Assembly: GCF_015732285.1 (NCBI RefSeq)
Contig: NZ_WIQU01000046.1
Coordinates: forward strand, 90,367 to 154,366
Direction of reading: 5' to 3'
DNA: 64,000 nt
Origin: Pectinatus frisingensis
GTDB taxonomy: Bacteria; Bacillota; Negativicutes; Selenomonadales; Selenomonadaceae
This document shows, in pieces, positions 53,912 through 63,721 of the stretch; within the stretch, counting starts at the first letter, position 1, and the number at the start of each line of letters is the position of its first letter. Under the pieces are notes generated by a model that was not told where the DNA came from, made no database searches, and saw only the letters and a program-made list of their open reading frames with translations. The position numbers were made by a program, and so were the translations under genes.

Positions 53912-54826
53912 ATGACAGGTAATAAGAAAAAATTCGCAAAAACGGAACAGAAGAAAAATAAAATGTCCCAGACATTCACCGGCGGCAAAAAAAAATATAA
54001 AAAAGATATGGGAAAATTAAATAAAAACAAGACGGCTCCATTTAAGTCCCAAAAGCAGGTAAAAGATCCTGCAGCACAGGCACAGGAAATATCACCGGAT
54101 ATTTTAACAGGCCGCAATGCTGTACGGGAAGCATTAAAAAATGATCGACCGATAAATAAACTGCTGGTGGCGGAGAATGCCCATGGCGGATCAATTCAGG
54201 AAATAATAGGATTGGCCAGACAAAAAAAGGTTATTGTACATACAGTAAGCCAAAATAAAATTAATGAACTTGGTGGTACCAGCCATAATCAGGGGATACT
54301 GGCTTATACACCGCCGGTTGACTATGCTTTGCTGGAAGATGTATTGGAAGATATTAAACAAAAGAAGGAAACACCGTTTTTCCTAATCCTGGATGAAATA
54401 GAAGATCCGCATAATCTCGGTGCAGTCTTACGTACTGCTGATGCAGCTGGTGTTCATGCAGTGATAATCCCTAAGCGTCGCAGCTGCCCTCTTTCTTCTA
54501 CAGTGGCAAAAGTATCGGCCGGTGCAATAGAATATGTACCCGTGATCCGCGTCAATAATATTGCCCAGACTCTGATAGAATTGAAAGAAGCTGGTTTTTG
54601 GATCGCCGGAGCTGATGCTTCTGCCGAAACTTTTTATTATGATGCCAATTTCAAAGGGGCATTGGCTATCGTCATCGGCAGTGAAGGTAAGGGTATTGGA
54701 CAGTTAGTGCGTCAATCCTGCGATTTTCTGGTAAAAATTCCAATGTATGGAAAGATAAATTCACTGAATGCATCTAATGCGGCAGCCATCCTCATGTATG
54801 AAGCGCTGAAACAGCGCATGCTGTAA
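53912..54826 (+). CDS. rlmB: 23S rRNA (guanosine-2'-O-)-methyltransferase RlmB-like
   Basis: 304-aa SPOUT enzyme of the TrmH/RlmB group, expected to methylate G2251 of 23S rRNA. The first 50 residues are an unusually Lys-rich extension (NKKKFAKTEQKKNKM, GGKKKYKKDMGK). The substrate domain starts at ILTGRNAVREAL, and the SpoU motifs are LDEIEDPHNLGAVLRTADAAG, VIGSEGKGI and SLNASNAAAILMYEAL. ATG at 53912 is five bases after GGGAG. Operon with thyX and yacP. Confidence 0.92.
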   Translation: MTGNKKKFAKTEQKKNKMSQTFTGGKKKYKKDMGKLNKNKTAPFKSQKQVKDPAAQAQEISPDILTGRNAVREALKNDRPINKLLVAENAHGGSIQEIIGLARQKKVIVHTVSQNKINELGGTSHNQGILAYTPPVDYALLEDVLEDIKQKKETPFFLILDEIEDPHNLGAVLRTADAAGVHAVIIPKRRSCPLSSTVAKVSAGAIEYVPVIRVNNIAQTLIELKEAGFWIAGADASAETFYYDANFKGALAIVIGSEGKGIGQLVRQSCDFLVKIPMYGKINSLNASNAAAILMYEALKQRML

Positions 54827-54842
54827 AGGAGGCCGGATTGGT

Positions 54843-55394
54843 ATGATCATCAAAATGCGGGCCCAATTGATTGTCGATGGTTATAATGTCATAAACTGCT
54901 GGCCGGAACTGTTAGGTTCCAGTAATGATTTGGAACATGCCCGCGACAAATTGATTCATATTTTATTAGAATATGGTGCCTATGAAAAATATGATGTAAC
55001 TCTTGTATTCGATGCCTTATATACAAAATCAGCGCAATCTTATGAGCAATTGAATGAGCATTTTGAAATAGTTTATACCAAGAAAAAAGAAACGGCAGAC
55101 AGTTATATTGAGCGTTTGGCATATCGATCGGTACGTGAAGGCCGGGAAGTATTTGTCGTGACTTCGGACGGTGCGGAGCAAAGTGCTATTTTAGGTGCCG
55201 GAGCCTATCGTGTAACGGTCAAGGAATTAGGACGGACAATTAAAAATACTAAGAAAAAACTTCGTAACAGTTATGTAGTAAATGATGGAAATACAGCAGA
55301 TTATTCGCGGCGCAGTGAAATAGCTGACCGAATTGAGCCCGCTGTTTTAAAAAAACTTAATATTTTGCGTAAAAAACATTATAATAAAAAGTGA
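54843..55394 (+). CDS. yacP: NYN-domain RNase-like protein, YacP family
   Basis: 183-aa NYN/PIN-like domain. The motifs LIVDGYNVINCWPEL (about 10-24), VFDAL and ETADSYIERLA carry the conserved Asp residues of the nuclease site, with VTSDGAEQ further on. In Bacillus, YacP (Rae1) cleaves mRNA in the ribosome A site; the same role is likely but not shown here. AAGGAGG precedes the ATG. The rlmB-yacP order is typical of Firmicutes. Confidence 0.88.
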   Translation: MIIKMRAQLIVDGYNVINCWPELLGSSNDLEHARDKLIHILLEYGAYEKYDVTLVFDALYTKSAQSYEQLNEHFEIVYTKKKETADSYIERLAYRSVREGREVFVVTSDGAEQSAILGAGAYRVTVKELGRTIKNTKKKLRNSYVVNDGNTADYSRRSEIADRIEPAVLKKLNILRKKHYNKK

Positions 55395-55452
55395 TCGACA
55401 ATGTAAGGTGATTAAAAAGTTTAAAATTTGTGATATTAATGGTTTATATCAG

Positions 55453-55481
55453 TTTACATTTTTTACATTTGATGGTATAAT
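55453..55481 (+). promoter_or_regulatory. Promoter of the rimP-nusA-infB operon
   Basis: TTTACA (55453-55458), 17-base spacer, TATAAT (55476-55481), about 90 bases before rimP. Confidence 0.75.
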
Positions 55482-55507
55482 ATATATACCAATTTAAGCG
55501 TGTATTT

Positions 55508-55535
55508 TAAAGAGTGGGTGCAAACCCACTCTTTA
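55508..55535 (+). promoter_or_regulatory. Leader hairpin of the rimP operon
   Basis: TAAAGAGTGGG (55508-55518) and CCCACTCTTTA (55525-55535), a perfect 11-base stem with the loop TGCAAA, about 20 bases after the predicted start site. It is followed by GTATTAT, not a T-run. It may instead terminate yacP weakly. Confidence 0.65.
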
Positions 55536-55570
55536 GTATTATAAGCAGTATCACATTTTAGGAGGGGCAA

Positions 55571-56017
55571 ATGAGCGGACGAATAGAAACTGAAGCAGAA
55601 AAACTGGTACAGAATTTACTGGCAGATACGGAATACGAATTTGTTGATTTGGATTATATCAAGGAAAAAAATTGGTACCTGAGGGTTTTTATTGATAAAC
55701 AGGGTGGCATTGATTTGGATGATTGTCAAAAAGTAAGTCGTTTTCTTGATGAAGCTATCGAGAAAGTCGGTTTAATAAAAGACAGTTATATTTTAGAAGT
55801 ATCTTCGCCGGGATTGGATCGTTTGTTAAGAAAAGATCGTGATTTTGCACGGGAAATGGGTAAAGATGTTGATGTTGTGACTTATGCACCGCTTAACGGC
55901 AAGAAGGAATTTACCGGTAAACTTACCTCATTTGATGATAAGACAATAACGTTGAATGATGCATTGTCAATTTTACGGACACAATTGGCATCAGTCCGTT
56001 TGCATATAGATTTTTAA
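55571..56017 (+). CDS. rimP: Ribosome maturation factor RimP
   Basis: 148-aa RimP, needed for 30S assembly. Two-domain form: an N-terminal alpha/beta domain (YEFVDLDYIKEKNWYLRVFID in total, about 22-42; DDCQKVSRFLDEAIE) and a C-terminal SH3-like barrel. The signature LEVSSPGLDRLLRK is at about 75-88. AGGAGGGG precedes the ATG. First gene of the operon. Confidence 0.95.
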   Translation: MSGRIETEAEKLVQNLLADTEYEFVDLDYIKEKNWYLRVFIDKQGGIDLDDCQKVSRFLDEAIEKVGLIKDSYILEVSSPGLDRLLRKDRDFAREMGKDVDVVTYAPLNGKKEFTGKLTSFDDKTITLNDALSILRTQLASVRLHIDF

Positions 56018-56042
56018 ATTTGGATTTTAGGAGGATATTAAT

Positions 56043-57152
56043 TTGGCTACCAAAAATAAAGGCTTTTTAGATGCCTTTCGTGAAGTCGGCAAGGAAAAAG
56101 GAATATCATTGGAAGTGTTGTTTGACGCAATTGAAGCGGCACTTATTTCTGCGTACAAGAAAAATTTTAATTCGGCACAAAACGTAAGGGTAGCACTTGA
56201 TCGCACTACAGGTGAATTTAACATATACGTGGTGAAAAATGTTGTTGATGAAGTAAAAAATGATGTCACAGAAATTTCTTTGGCTGATGCACAAAAAATT
56301 CATCCTGATTATGCAGTCGGGGATGTAATTGAAGAAGTAATAAAACCAGCTAATTTCGGTCGTATTGCGGCACAAACAGCCAAGCAGGTCGTAGTACAGC
56401 GAATCCGGGAAGCTGAACGCAATAATATTTTTGAAGAATATTCTGAACGGGCCAATGACATCTTGACTGGTGTTGTGCAGCGAATGGAAGGTAAAAATGT
56501 AATAATTGACCTTGGCCGCACTGAAGCACTATTGACACCGGCGGAGCAGATATCCACCGAAAACTATACACCAAACGAAAGATTGAAATTATATATAGTT
56601 GAAGTAAAAAAGACCACTAAAGGCCCGCAGATACTTTTATCGCGTACCCATCCCGGATTGTTAAAGCGCCTTTTTGAGTTAGAAGTTCCTGAAATAAGTG
56701 ATGGTTCGGTAGAAATCAAATCAGTAGCCCGGGAACCGGGAATGCGCTCGAAGATAGCTGTCTATTCCAAAGATGAAAATATAGATCCGGTCGGTTCCTG
56801 TGTTGGACAAAGAGGTCTCAGGGTACAGGCTGTAGTTGACGAACTGCATGGTGAAAAAATTGATATAGTAAAATGGAATCAGGATCCGGCCAAATACATA
56901 GCCAATTCATTAAGTCCGGCCAAAGTGGTTTCAGTAGCGGTGAAGGAAGATGCCAAGATTTCTAAGGTCATAGTGCCGGATTATCAGCTGTCATTGGCGA
57001 TTGGCAAAGAAGGGCAAAATGCCCGACTGGCTGCAAAACTGACTGGCTGGAAAATAGATATAAAAAGTGAAACACAGGCAGAACAAAACGATCTTGCTGA
57101 TGGAATGGAAGTAGTACCGGTAACCAGCGAAAAATCGTTTTCCGTTGATTAA
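56043..57152 (+). CDS. nusA: Transcription termination/antitermination factor NusA
   Basis: 369-aa NusA of the short Firmicute type. N-terminal RNA polymerase-binding domain (about 1-125), S1 domain (about 133-200; [16 protein letters not shown]), then two KH domains (about 230-345; [18 protein letters not shown] and [17 protein letters not shown]). It lacks the C-terminal acidic repeats of E. coli NusA. The start is TTG at 56043 with GGAGG eight bases upstream. Confidence 0.97.
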   Translation: MATKNKGFLDAFREVGKEKGISLEVLFDAIEAALISAYKKNFNSAQNVRVALDRTTGEFNIYVVKNVVDEVKNDVTEISLADAQKIHPDYAVGDVIEEVIKPANFGRIAAQTAKQVVVQRIREAERNNIFEEYSERANDILTGVVQRMEGKNVIIDLGRTEALLTPAEQISTENYTPNERLKLYIVEVKKTTKGPQILLSRTHPGLLKRLFELEVPEISDGSVEIKSVAREPGMRSKIAVYSKDENIDPVGSCVGQRGLRVQAVVDELHGEKIDIVKWNQDPAKYIANSLSPAKVVSVAVKEDAKISKVIVPDYQLSLAIGKEGQNARLAAKLTGWKIDIKSETQAEQNDLADGMEVVPVTSEKSFSVD

Positions 57153-57167
57153 CAGGGGAGGGTAACC

Positions 57168-57443
57168 ATGACCGCAGGAAAGAAAATACCGCAGCGAATG
57201 TGCGTCGGCTGCCAGACGGTTCGTAATAAACGTGAAATGATAAGAGTAGTGAAAAGCCCTGAAGGTGAATTTTCAATAGATAAAACAGGGAAAAAATCAG
57301 GCAGGGGCGCATATATCTGTCCAAAACGGGAATGTTTGGAGGCAGCAATAAAGGGCCGCAGACTGGAAAAATCATTCAAATGTTCACTTGATAAAAAGAT
57401 ATATGAGAAACTGAGGGCAGATTTTGGAGAAGCAGGTGGATAA
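57168..57443 (+). CDS. ylxR: YlxR family RNA-binding protein (RnpM)
   Basis: 91-aa DUF448 protein. It has the motif PQRMCVGCQTVRNKREMIRVV (about 6-26, given as MCVGCQTVRNKREMIRVV) and GRGAYICPKRECLE. Bacillus YlxR was renamed RnpM because it binds and modulates RNase P RNA. It sits between nusA and ylxQ as in nearly all Firmicutes. GGGAGGG precedes the ATG, and it overlaps ylxQ by eight bases. Confidence 0.93.
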   Translation: MTAGKKIPQRMCVGCQTVRNKREMIRVVKSPEGEFSIDKTGKKSGRGAYICPKRECLEAAIKGRRLEKSFKCSLDKKIYEKLRADFGEAGG

Positions 57444-57747
57444 AATTCAACAAAAATTGGTTAATCTGCTGAGTATGGCTGCACGGGCTGGTAAGATAGC
57501 TTCTGGAGAAATGGCTGTCAGTAAAGCAGTGGAACGAAATGAGGCAGTACTCATACTCGTGGCGGAAAGCTCTGCAGAAAAAACCAGGGAAATTTATAAT
57601 AAAATTGCCGGAAAACATGCGGTGCCGTTGATTTTTACAACTGTGGATAAGGAACTACTTGGAAATAGTGTCGGTAAAAGTGAGCGTGCCGCAATAGCAA
57701 TATGTGACAGCGGCTTCGCTGCGGCAATAAATAAAATATTAAGGTGA
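57436..57747 (+). CDS. ylxQ: YlxQ, ribosomal protein L7Ae family
   Basis: 103-aa L7Ae/L30e/S12e/Gadd45 RNA-binding protein. It opens [18 protein letters not shown] and continues with [13 protein letters not shown]. The role is unproven; kink-turn RNA binding is known for the family. GTG at 57436 is preferred because GGAG is six bases upstream; a TTG at 57424 lies within that ribosome-binding site. It overlaps the ylxR stop. Confidence 0.9.
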   Translation: MDKIQQKLVNLLSMAARAGKIASGEMAVSKAVERNEAVLILVAESSAEKTREIYNKIAGKHAVPLIFTTVDKELLGNSVGKSERAAIAICDSGFAAAINKILR

Positions 57748-57772
57748 CATCAAGTTAAGCGGGGGTGGATCG

Positions 57773-60445
57773 ATGTCCAAATATAGAGTATATGATTTAG
57801 CTAAAGAATTTAATACTGACAGTAAGACGGTTTTGAATATATTGCGTGGTAATAATATAACCGTAAAAAGCCATGCCAGCACCGTTGGTGATGATGAACG
57901 CAGACTGGTGGAAAACAAGATAGCAGCAGTGAAACAAACAGTGTCAGTGAAGCAAATAGCACCAGTAAGAACGCAGCAAATTAAGCAATATGACGATGCA
58001 GCACATAAAACAACTGTCGCAGGTGATGAGAAAAGGGAAAAAGGCAGTAAACCGAAGGCTGGTTTGCCGAATGATTCCAAGACAAACAGCAGCACAGCTG
58101 CAACGCATAAAACCCAGTACCACGAAAAAAAACAATTGCATAGGGGTAATGATAAGATAAAAACTACAGCTCAACATCAAACAGATACCGTAAAAATCAA
58201 TAGAAGCGGCAATCAACATCAAAGTGGCGAAAAATCGCGTACAGTTAATAATGACCGGCCTAATAGAACTACAGAACAACGCCGGCCCCAGCAGTCTGCC
58301 CAACAACATAGAAATCCGGTAAAAGACAGAACAGCGGCCGGAGACAGCAGTATGCACAGAAGTCATCACAATGACAATACTGGCAATAGCAGGCCGGGAA
58401 ACAATATCCGAACCAGCAGCAGTACCGGAAATACTGGTAATAGAAGTGCTGGTAATACCGGTAATACTGGTAATAGAAGTGCCGGTAATACCGGTAATAG
58501 AAACACTGGTAATACTACTACTAACAGGGGCAATAGCAGCAACAGAGGTAACACCAATCGTCCAAACCAAAATAGACACAATAATCAAAGCGGCGGCCAA
58601 AGCTTTAATTCACATCGCAATAATGGCAGAAAAAATTGGCGCGGTAACAGAAATAACAGAAACCATCCAATTCAGCAGAAACAAGAAATAATCCGTCCTA
58701 AAATAATCAAGGTCGGCGAAAGTATTTCTGTCAAGGAACTAGCCAGTAAAATGACTTATACAGTGACCGATGTCATCAAGAAATTAATGACGCTGGGAAT
58801 AATGGCGACAATTAATCAGGAAATTGATTTTGATACAGCTGTATTAGTAGCGGCAGAGTTTAATATAAATGTCGAAGAACTGCCACCAGAAGTCGATTTG
58901 ACGGAAATACCGGAAATTGAAGATGCAGCCAGGGATTTACGGCCTCGTCCGCCTGTAGTTACAGTTATGGGACATGTTGACCATGGTAAGACATCACTAC
59001 TTGATGTAATAAGAAAAACTTCGGTAACATCAAACGAAGCCGGTGGGATAACACAACATATTGGTGCTTATCAAGTTATGTGTAAAGATAAGAAAATTGT
59101 ATTTCTTGACACACCAGGTCATGAAGCTTTCACGGCAATGCGGGCGCGTGGTGCCCAGGTAACAGATATAGCTGTACTGGTTGTAGCAGCCGATGACGGT
59201 GTAATGCCGCAGACACTGGAAGCTATAAACCATGCTAAATCAGCTAAGGTACCAATCGTTGTGGCAATTAATAAAATAGATAAACCTGGTGCGAACCCCG
59301 AACATGTAAAACAGCAGCTGGCTGAACATGAACTGATTGCCGAAGATTGGGGCGGTGATACTATTATGGTGCCGGTTTCGGCTAAACAGAAGCTTGGCAT
59401 AAATGATTTATTGGAAATGATTCTGCTTGTAGCTGAAATGCAGGAATTAAAAGCTAATCCTAACCATGATGCACGCGGAGTAATTATCGAAGCACAGCTT
59501 GATAAAGGACGCGGTCCGGTCGCCACAGTGCTTGTACAAAATGGAACACTTCATATTGGTGATTCGATTATCGCTGGCACAGCTTTTGGCAAGGTTCGCG
59601 CTATGATCAATGACCGCGGTGAAAAGATCAAAAAAGCCGGTCCGTCGGTACCTGTTGAAGTGTTGGGCCTGTCTGATGTACCGGAAGCAGGCGATGAAAT
59701 GGCTGCTTTGGACGAACATTTAGCTCGTACCATTGCAGAAAAACGCGTTGAAAAACAGCGCACCGAATTGATTAAAAATAAAAAAGTTTCTCTGGATGAC
59801 TTATTCCAACAGATAAATGAAGGCAATATAAAAGATTTGAACATCTTGTTAAAAACTGATGTTCAGGGTTCATTAGAAGCGCTGAAGACTTCGTTGCTGG
59901 GTCTGAATAAAAGTGATGAAGTACGGGTAAATATCGTCCATTCCGGTGTCGGCGCGGTAAATGAGTCTGATGTAATGCTGGCCTCAGCATCTAATGCGCT
60001 TATTCTGGCGTTTAATGTGCGGCCTGACAGCAATGCCAGAAAGCTGGCTGATACAGAAGATATAGATATACGCACATACCGAGTCATTTATGAAGCAATA
60101 AATGATATTGAAGCTGCCATGAAGGGTATGCTGGCACCTAAATTTAAAGAAACAATTCAGGGCAAAGTGGAAATACGCCAGGTCATGAAGTTCTCAAAAG
60201 CTTTGGTAGCCGGTTCATATGTGTTGGAAGGCAAAATTACTAACACATCAAAGATCCGGATAGTCCGTGATAATATTGTTGTACATGAAGGTCAACTTGA
60301 ATCACTGCGTCGCTTCAAAGATGATGTGAAAGAAGTTTCGGCAGGCTACGAATGCGGTATTACCATAGAAAACTATCGTGACTTTAAAGAAGGCGACATA
60401 ATCGAAGCCTACATCATGGAAGAAATTGCACCACAGAGTTTGTAA
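57773..60445 (+). CDS. infB: Translation initiation factor IF-2
   Basis: 890-aa GTPase that places initiator tRNA on the ribosome. An IF2-N helix bundle (about 1-50) is followed by a long charged linker rich in Asn, Gly, Thr, His and Gln (about 60-305), then a second IF2-N domain (about 320-370). The G domain has GHVDHGKT (near residue 401), DTPGHEAF and [10 protein letters not shown], followed by the C-terminal beta-barrel domains. GGGGG precedes the ATG. The linker contains a 33-base tandem repeat. Confidence 0.97.
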   Translation: MSKYRVYDLAKEFNTDSKTVLNILRGNNITVKSHASTVGDDERRLVENKIAAVKQTVSVKQIAPVRTQQIKQYDDAAHKTTVAGDEKREKGSKPKAGLPNDSKTNSSTAATHKTQYHEKKQLHRGNDKIKTTAQHQTDTVKINRSGNQHQSGEKSRTVNNDRPNRTTEQRRPQQSAQQHRNPVKDRTAAGDSSMHRSHHNDNTGNSRPGNNIRTSSSTGNTGNRSAGNTGNTGNRSAGNTGNRNTGNTTTNRGNSSNRGNTNRPNQNRHNNQSGGQSFNSHRNNGRKNWRGNRNNRNHPIQQKQEIIRPKIIKVGESISVKELASKMTYTVTDVIKKLMTLGIMATINQEIDFDTAVLVAAEFNINVEELPPEVDLTEIPEIEDAARDLRPRPPVVTVMGHVDHGKTSLLDVIRKTSVTSNEAGGITQHIGAYQVMCKDKKIVFLDTPGHEAFTAMRARGAQVTDIAVLVVAADDGVMPQTLEAINHAKSAKVPIVVAINKIDKPGANPEHVKQQLAEHELIAEDWGGDTIMVPVSAKQKLGINDLLEMILLVAEMQELKANPNHDARGVIIEAQLDKGRGPVATVLVQNGTLHIGDSIIAGTAFGKVRAMINDRGEKIKKAGPSVPVEVLGLSDVPEAGDEMAALDEHLARTIAEKRVEKQRTELIKNKKVSLDDLFQQINEGNIKDLNILLKTDVQGSLEALKTSLLGLNKSDEVRVNIVHSGVGAVNESDVMLASASNALILAFNVRPDSNARKLADTEDIDIRTYRVIYEAINDIEAAMKGMLAPKFKETIQGKVEIRQVMKFSKALVAGSYVLEGKITNTSKIRIVRDNIVVHEGQLESLRRFKDDVKEVSAGYECGITIENYRDFKEGDIIEAYIMEEIAPQSL
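58430..58495 (+). repeat. 33-bp tandem repeat inside infB
   Basis: Two 33-base units (58430-58462 and 58463-58495), differing at one base, encode an in-frame [11 protein letters not shown] repeat; a shorter partial unit follows. It lies in the disordered linker, and length changes by slippage would keep the frame. Confidence 0.85.
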
Positions 60446-60473
60446 TCAGTTGACACAGAAGGTAGTGATATAA

Positions 60474-60848
60474 ATGGGTGTCCGTGTCGAAAAAATACAA
60501 GAACAAATAAAAGAAGAAGTCAGTGATATTATCTTGCGCGGTTTGAAAGATCCTCGCATCGGTTTTGTTACTGTTACTAAAGTCGATGTATCCAGCGACT
60601 TGAAAACTGCTAAGATATATGTGAGTATTCTTGGCAGTAGCGAACAATTTGAAAATACCTGGCAGGGATTGAGACATTCCTGTGGTTATATACGCCAGGA
60701 ACTGGCCAAGCGCATGCGGATAAAATTTGTTCCTGAAATAGCTTTTTATCCTGATACCACAATGCAGTATAGTGCCCATATTCAGGATTTAATAAACAAA
60801 ATACATCGCTCGGCGAAAGAGGAATCTGACGATGGAAGTAACGATTAA
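60474..60848 (+). CDS. rbfA: 30S ribosome-binding factor RbfA
   Basis: 124-aa KH-like cold-shock and assembly factor for 16S rRNA 5'-end maturation. Signature stretches: RVEKIQEQIKEEVSDIIL, LKDPRIGFVTVTKVDVSSDL (about 24-43) and FYPDTTMQYSAHIQDLI. GAAGG lies 11 bases before the ATG. It overlaps nrnA by 17 bases. Confidence 0.95.
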   Translation: MGVRVEKIQEQIKEEVSDIILRGLKDPRIGFVTVTKVDVSSDLKTAKIYVSILGSSEQFENTWQGLRHSCGYIRQELAKRMRIKFVPEIAFYPDTTMQYSAHIQDLINKIHRSAKEESDDGSND

Positions 60849-61776
60849 GGAAGCGGCAGAAAAAATAAAGAGCGCCCGGCATATAATAATCGCGCCACAT
60901 GTCAATCCGGATTGTGACGGACTTGGTTCGACGCTGGGACTGTATCATGCTTTGACTAAAAGCGGACATGATGTCAAAATATTTGTCGATGATGAAATTC
61001 CTGAGGCATATCATTTTTTACCAGGTTGGGAAATATTTAAAAAACCTGATGAAAAAATAAAAGATGTCGATTTACTTATTGTACTGGATGCGGAGCCGGA
61101 GCGTGTGGGACGTGTAACGACCATTGCTGACGCACCAATACTAAATTTTGACCATCATCGTTCGAATACGCGCACAGCCGATTTCCTTTATCTGGAACCA
61201 CAGCGGGCAGCTACCGGTGAAATTATGTATGAGCTGCTCAAGACACTTGATATACAATTTGATTTAAATATGGCAGTATGTATCTATACTGCCATTGCCA
61301 CTGACTGTGGATTTTTTAAATATTCCAATACTACAGCTTATACGATGCGGATTGCTGGAGAACTATTGGATATTGGCGTCAGACCCAATCTTATTTCAGA
61401 GGCATTGGATCAAAAAAAATATGATGACATAAAAATACTTGCCGCTGTTATTAATTCACTCGAACTTTATAATGACGGAACTGTTGCAGTAATTGGTGCT
61501 GATAAAAACATTGTTGACAATTGCACCTCTACGGAAGGATTTGTAGATATTGCCCGGATAGTCGAAGGGGTTGATGTTGCCGTACTGGTAAAATATGCTG
61601 GTGATGAGCTGACTCGCATAAGCATGCGCTCTAAAAATACAGATGTAGCAACGATAGCTGAAGCCTTAGGCGGTGGCGGACACGTGCGGGCTGCCGGCTG
61701 TACTTTGAAGTTGCCGTTTGCTGTGGCCAGACAAAAAATCATTACTGCCATAATCAATGAAATGGCGGAAAAATAA
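60832..61776 (+). CDS. nrnA: DHH-family oligoribonuclease/pAp phosphatase NrnA
   Basis: 314-aa DHH/DHHA1 phosphoesterase that degrades nanoRNAs and dephosphorylates 3'-phosphoadenosine 5'-phosphate. The metal site is formed by HVNPDCDGLGS (about 22-32), the Asp motif VLDAEP and FDHHRSN (about 103-109). The DHHA1 domain ends with GGGGHVRAAGC. AGAGGA precedes the ATG. Its position between rbfA and truB is standard. Confidence 0.94.
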   Translation: MEVTIKEAAEKIKSARHIIIAPHVNPDCDGLGSTLGLYHALTKSGHDVKIFVDDEIPEAYHFLPGWEIFKKPDEKIKDVDLLIVLDAEPERVGRVTTIADAPILNFDHHRSNTRTADFLYLEPQRAATGEIMYELLKTLDIQFDLNMAVCIYTAIATDCGFFKYSNTTAYTMRIAGELLDIGVRPNLISEALDQKKYDDIKILAAVINSLELYNDGTVAVIGADKNIVDNCTSTEGFVDIARIVEGVDVAVLVKYAGDELTRISMRSKNTDVATIAEALGGGGHVRAAGCTLKLPFAVARQKIITAIINEMAEK

Positions 61777-61777
61777 A

Positions 61778-62647
61778 ATGCCCATTAATGGATTTATCAA
61801 TGTACTCAAACCGCCGGGAATGACATCACATGATGTGGTTAGTTGTTTGCGGCGCATATATGGCACAAAAAAAATTGGTCATGCCGGAACACTTGATCCG
61901 GCAGCGGCCGGAGTATTACCTGTTGCGGTTGGAAATGCCACCAGGCTTTTGGAATATATGGGAAATACAGATAAGCGCTATCGGGCAGAAGTACTGCTTG
62001 GACTGAGTACTGATACCGATGACGATACGGGTAATATTTTGGAAAAAACCTTGTTTACCATGCCGCCGCAGGAAAAAATAACGACAGCTTTATTGGGCTT
62101 TTACGGTGATATAATGCAGACACCATCTGTCTATTCGGCAATAAAGATAAACGGCCGCAAGGCCTGCGATTTAGCCAGAAGCCATATTGATGTTGTAATA
62201 CCACCCCGATCAATTCATATTTATGAATTGGTCTTACGACAAATTTTTACTGATAAATTTTGTATTGACGTTCATTGCTCAAAAGGAACATATATTCGCT
62301 CATTGTGTGTAGATATCGGCAAAAGCTTAGGAATACCAGCAACAATGGGATTTTTGATTCGTACTGCAGTAGGTAGTTTTTCTCTTGCAGATAGCCATAC
62401 ATTGGAAGAAATAGCTAATAATCCTTTACAGTCATTGCAAGAAGTGAACATCCTTTTGAATTATATACCGGGATGTGCAGTAGATGAATTGGCAATTGCA
62501 AATTTTCGCCAAGGGAAAAAAATAGAACATGATGGCAGCCAGAAAGATGGTACGGCTGTACTAGTATACAACGATGTTGATTTTGCCGGAATTGGCATAA
62601 TCAGTGAAAATGGACAATATATTGCACCACACAAGGTGCTGAATTAA
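61778..62647 (+). CDS. truB: tRNA pseudouridine(55) synthase TruB
   Basis: 289-aa TruB, which makes pseudouridine 55 in the T loop of tRNA. The catalytic Asp40 is in HAGTLDPAAAGVLP; further motifs are GFYGDIMQTPSVYSAIK and CSKGTYIRSLCVDIG. A C-terminal PUA-like segment is short. ATG at 61778 directly follows the nrnA stop; an in-frame ATG 21 bases earlier lacks conservation. Last gene of the rimP operon. ribF and rpsO, often next, are absent. Confidence 0.95.
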   Translation: MPINGFINVLKPPGMTSHDVVSCLRRIYGTKKIGHAGTLDPAAAGVLPVAVGNATRLLEYMGNTDKRYRAEVLLGLSTDTDDDTGNILEKTLFTMPPQEKITTALLGFYGDIMQTPSVYSAIKINGRKACDLARSHIDVVIPPRSIHIYELVLRQIFTDKFCIDVHCSKGTYIRSLCVDIGKSLGIPATMGFLIRTAVGSFSLADSHTLEEIANNPLQSLQEVNILLNYIPGCAVDELAIANFRQGKKIEHDGSQKDGTAVLVYNDVDFAGIGIISENGQYIAPHKVLN

Positions 62648-62675
62648 TAAGAAAAGATATGTTTTGTAAGATAAT

Positions 62676-62710
62676 AAAACCTGCAGTAAAAATTTTTACC
62701 GCAGGTTTTA
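62676..62710. terminator. Bidirectional terminator, truB / heptosyltransferase
   Basis: AAAACCTGC (62676-62684) pairs with GCAGGTTTT (62701-62709), with an inner GTAAAAA/TTTTTAC stem. T-rich on both exits, between convergent genes. Confidence 0.88.
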
Positions 62711-62711
62711 T

Positions 62712-63689
62712 TTATTTTCCGATAATATTTAATGTAGCTGCAAAAACTCTATCAGGAGAACATTCATTTGACTTCAACAAATTTGCCTTATATAAATTCG
62801 GGCCGGGTGCCCACTTTGCTATATGGGCATCATCACTGATATAGAATAAAGCCGTCACCGGAATGTCCACGGCAAGTCCCAAATGCATGGTACCGGTATC
62901 AACACTTATTAAAGCAGCACTCAATTGCAAAATGGCGGCGAGCTGGGCTATAGAAGTTTTATTAGTAAAATCAATATAATGATTGGTTAATTTCCGTAAT
63001 TGCCCGCTGTATTTTGTTGCACGGCTGCCGGCACCCAGAAATAGTACTTTATAATCGGTAGATTGAAATTTGTCAATTAATTGGGCGCATATTTTAGCCG
63101 GAATATCTTTTTCGATTTTTTTAGAAACAGCGCAGATACAGATAAACTTATCCGTATTGTCTATACCGGCCGCTTCAAGCAGCTGGACAGCATCATCATA
63201 AGCAATACGCGGCGGTTTATAAATCATAGGCAGATCCTTCACCGGTGCGTGGATGTATTGTTCTAATAAGATAGCATTACGTTCTGGTACACGGTATTTA
63301 CCATGATAATCAATATTTTTATTACTAAGTAATAAACGTATCAGACCTTTGTTTTCGGCATATACTTTTTTAGCACCAAAAAGACGCGCTAAGATTATAC
63401 CGCGTTCGTTACCATAAATGACAAATGCTGCCGTAAAGCCGGCAGCAAAAACATGGCGGTATTGCTGATAAAATCTGTAGGCACCTAATATACCGTGATG
63501 TTGACCATCTTTGTCATAAGCGATAACTTCATCGACACCATCCAAATGACGGGCGGCATCAATAAAAGGTTTATTGGCGATGAATACGGTATGGCTGTCA
63601 GGAAATACAGCTTTTATATTGCGGCATAATGGACCGGTCAGTAAAATATCGCCAAAAAAAGATGTATTGATTATTAAAAAGTTTTTCAT
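62712..63689 (-). CDS. Glycosyltransferase family 9 (heptosyltransferase-like)
   Basis: 325-aa GT-B fold enzyme of the ADP-heptose:LPS heptosyltransferase family. The N-terminus MKNFLIINTSFFGDILLTGPL (given here by its ends MKNFLI and DILLTGPL) has the catalytic Asp region, and ISVDTGTMHLGLAVDIPVTALF holds the C-terminal nucleotide-sugar site (SVDTGTMHL). It would build the inner LPS core, which supports an outer membrane. ATG at 63689 follows AAAGGA; the frame is open eleven codons upstream without support. The rest of the LPS genes are not here. Confidence 0.9.
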   Translation of the reverse strand: MKNFLIINTSFFGDILLTGPLCRNIKAVFPDSHTVFIANKPFIDAARHLDGVDEVIAYDKDGQHHGILGAYRFYQQYRHVFAAGFTAAFVIYGNERGIILARLFGAKKVYAENKGLIRLLLSNKNIDYHGKYRVPERNAILLEQYIHAPVKDLPMIYKPPRIAYDDAVQLLEAAGIDNTDKFICICAVSKKIEKDIPAKICAQLIDKFQSTDYKVLFLGAGSRATKYSGQLRKLTNHYIDFTNKTSIAQLAAILQLSAALISVDTGTMHLGLAVDIPVTALFYISDDAHIAKWAPGPNLYKANLLKSNECSPDRVFAATLNIIGK

Positions 63690-63721
63690 ATTCAAGTCAT
63701 CCTTTATTAAAAATATAAACA

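Noticed and set aside
58426..58560. CRISPR-like repeats
   Set aside because: The regular repeats are in-frame coding tandem units of infB with no unique spacers and no cas genes nearby.
57944..58600. 218-codon minus-strand frame inside infB
   Set aside because: It is antisense to the low-complexity IF-2 linker, so its openness and Ser/Thr/Ile-rich repeats are a by-product of the repetitive DNA. No ribosome-binding site or known domain.
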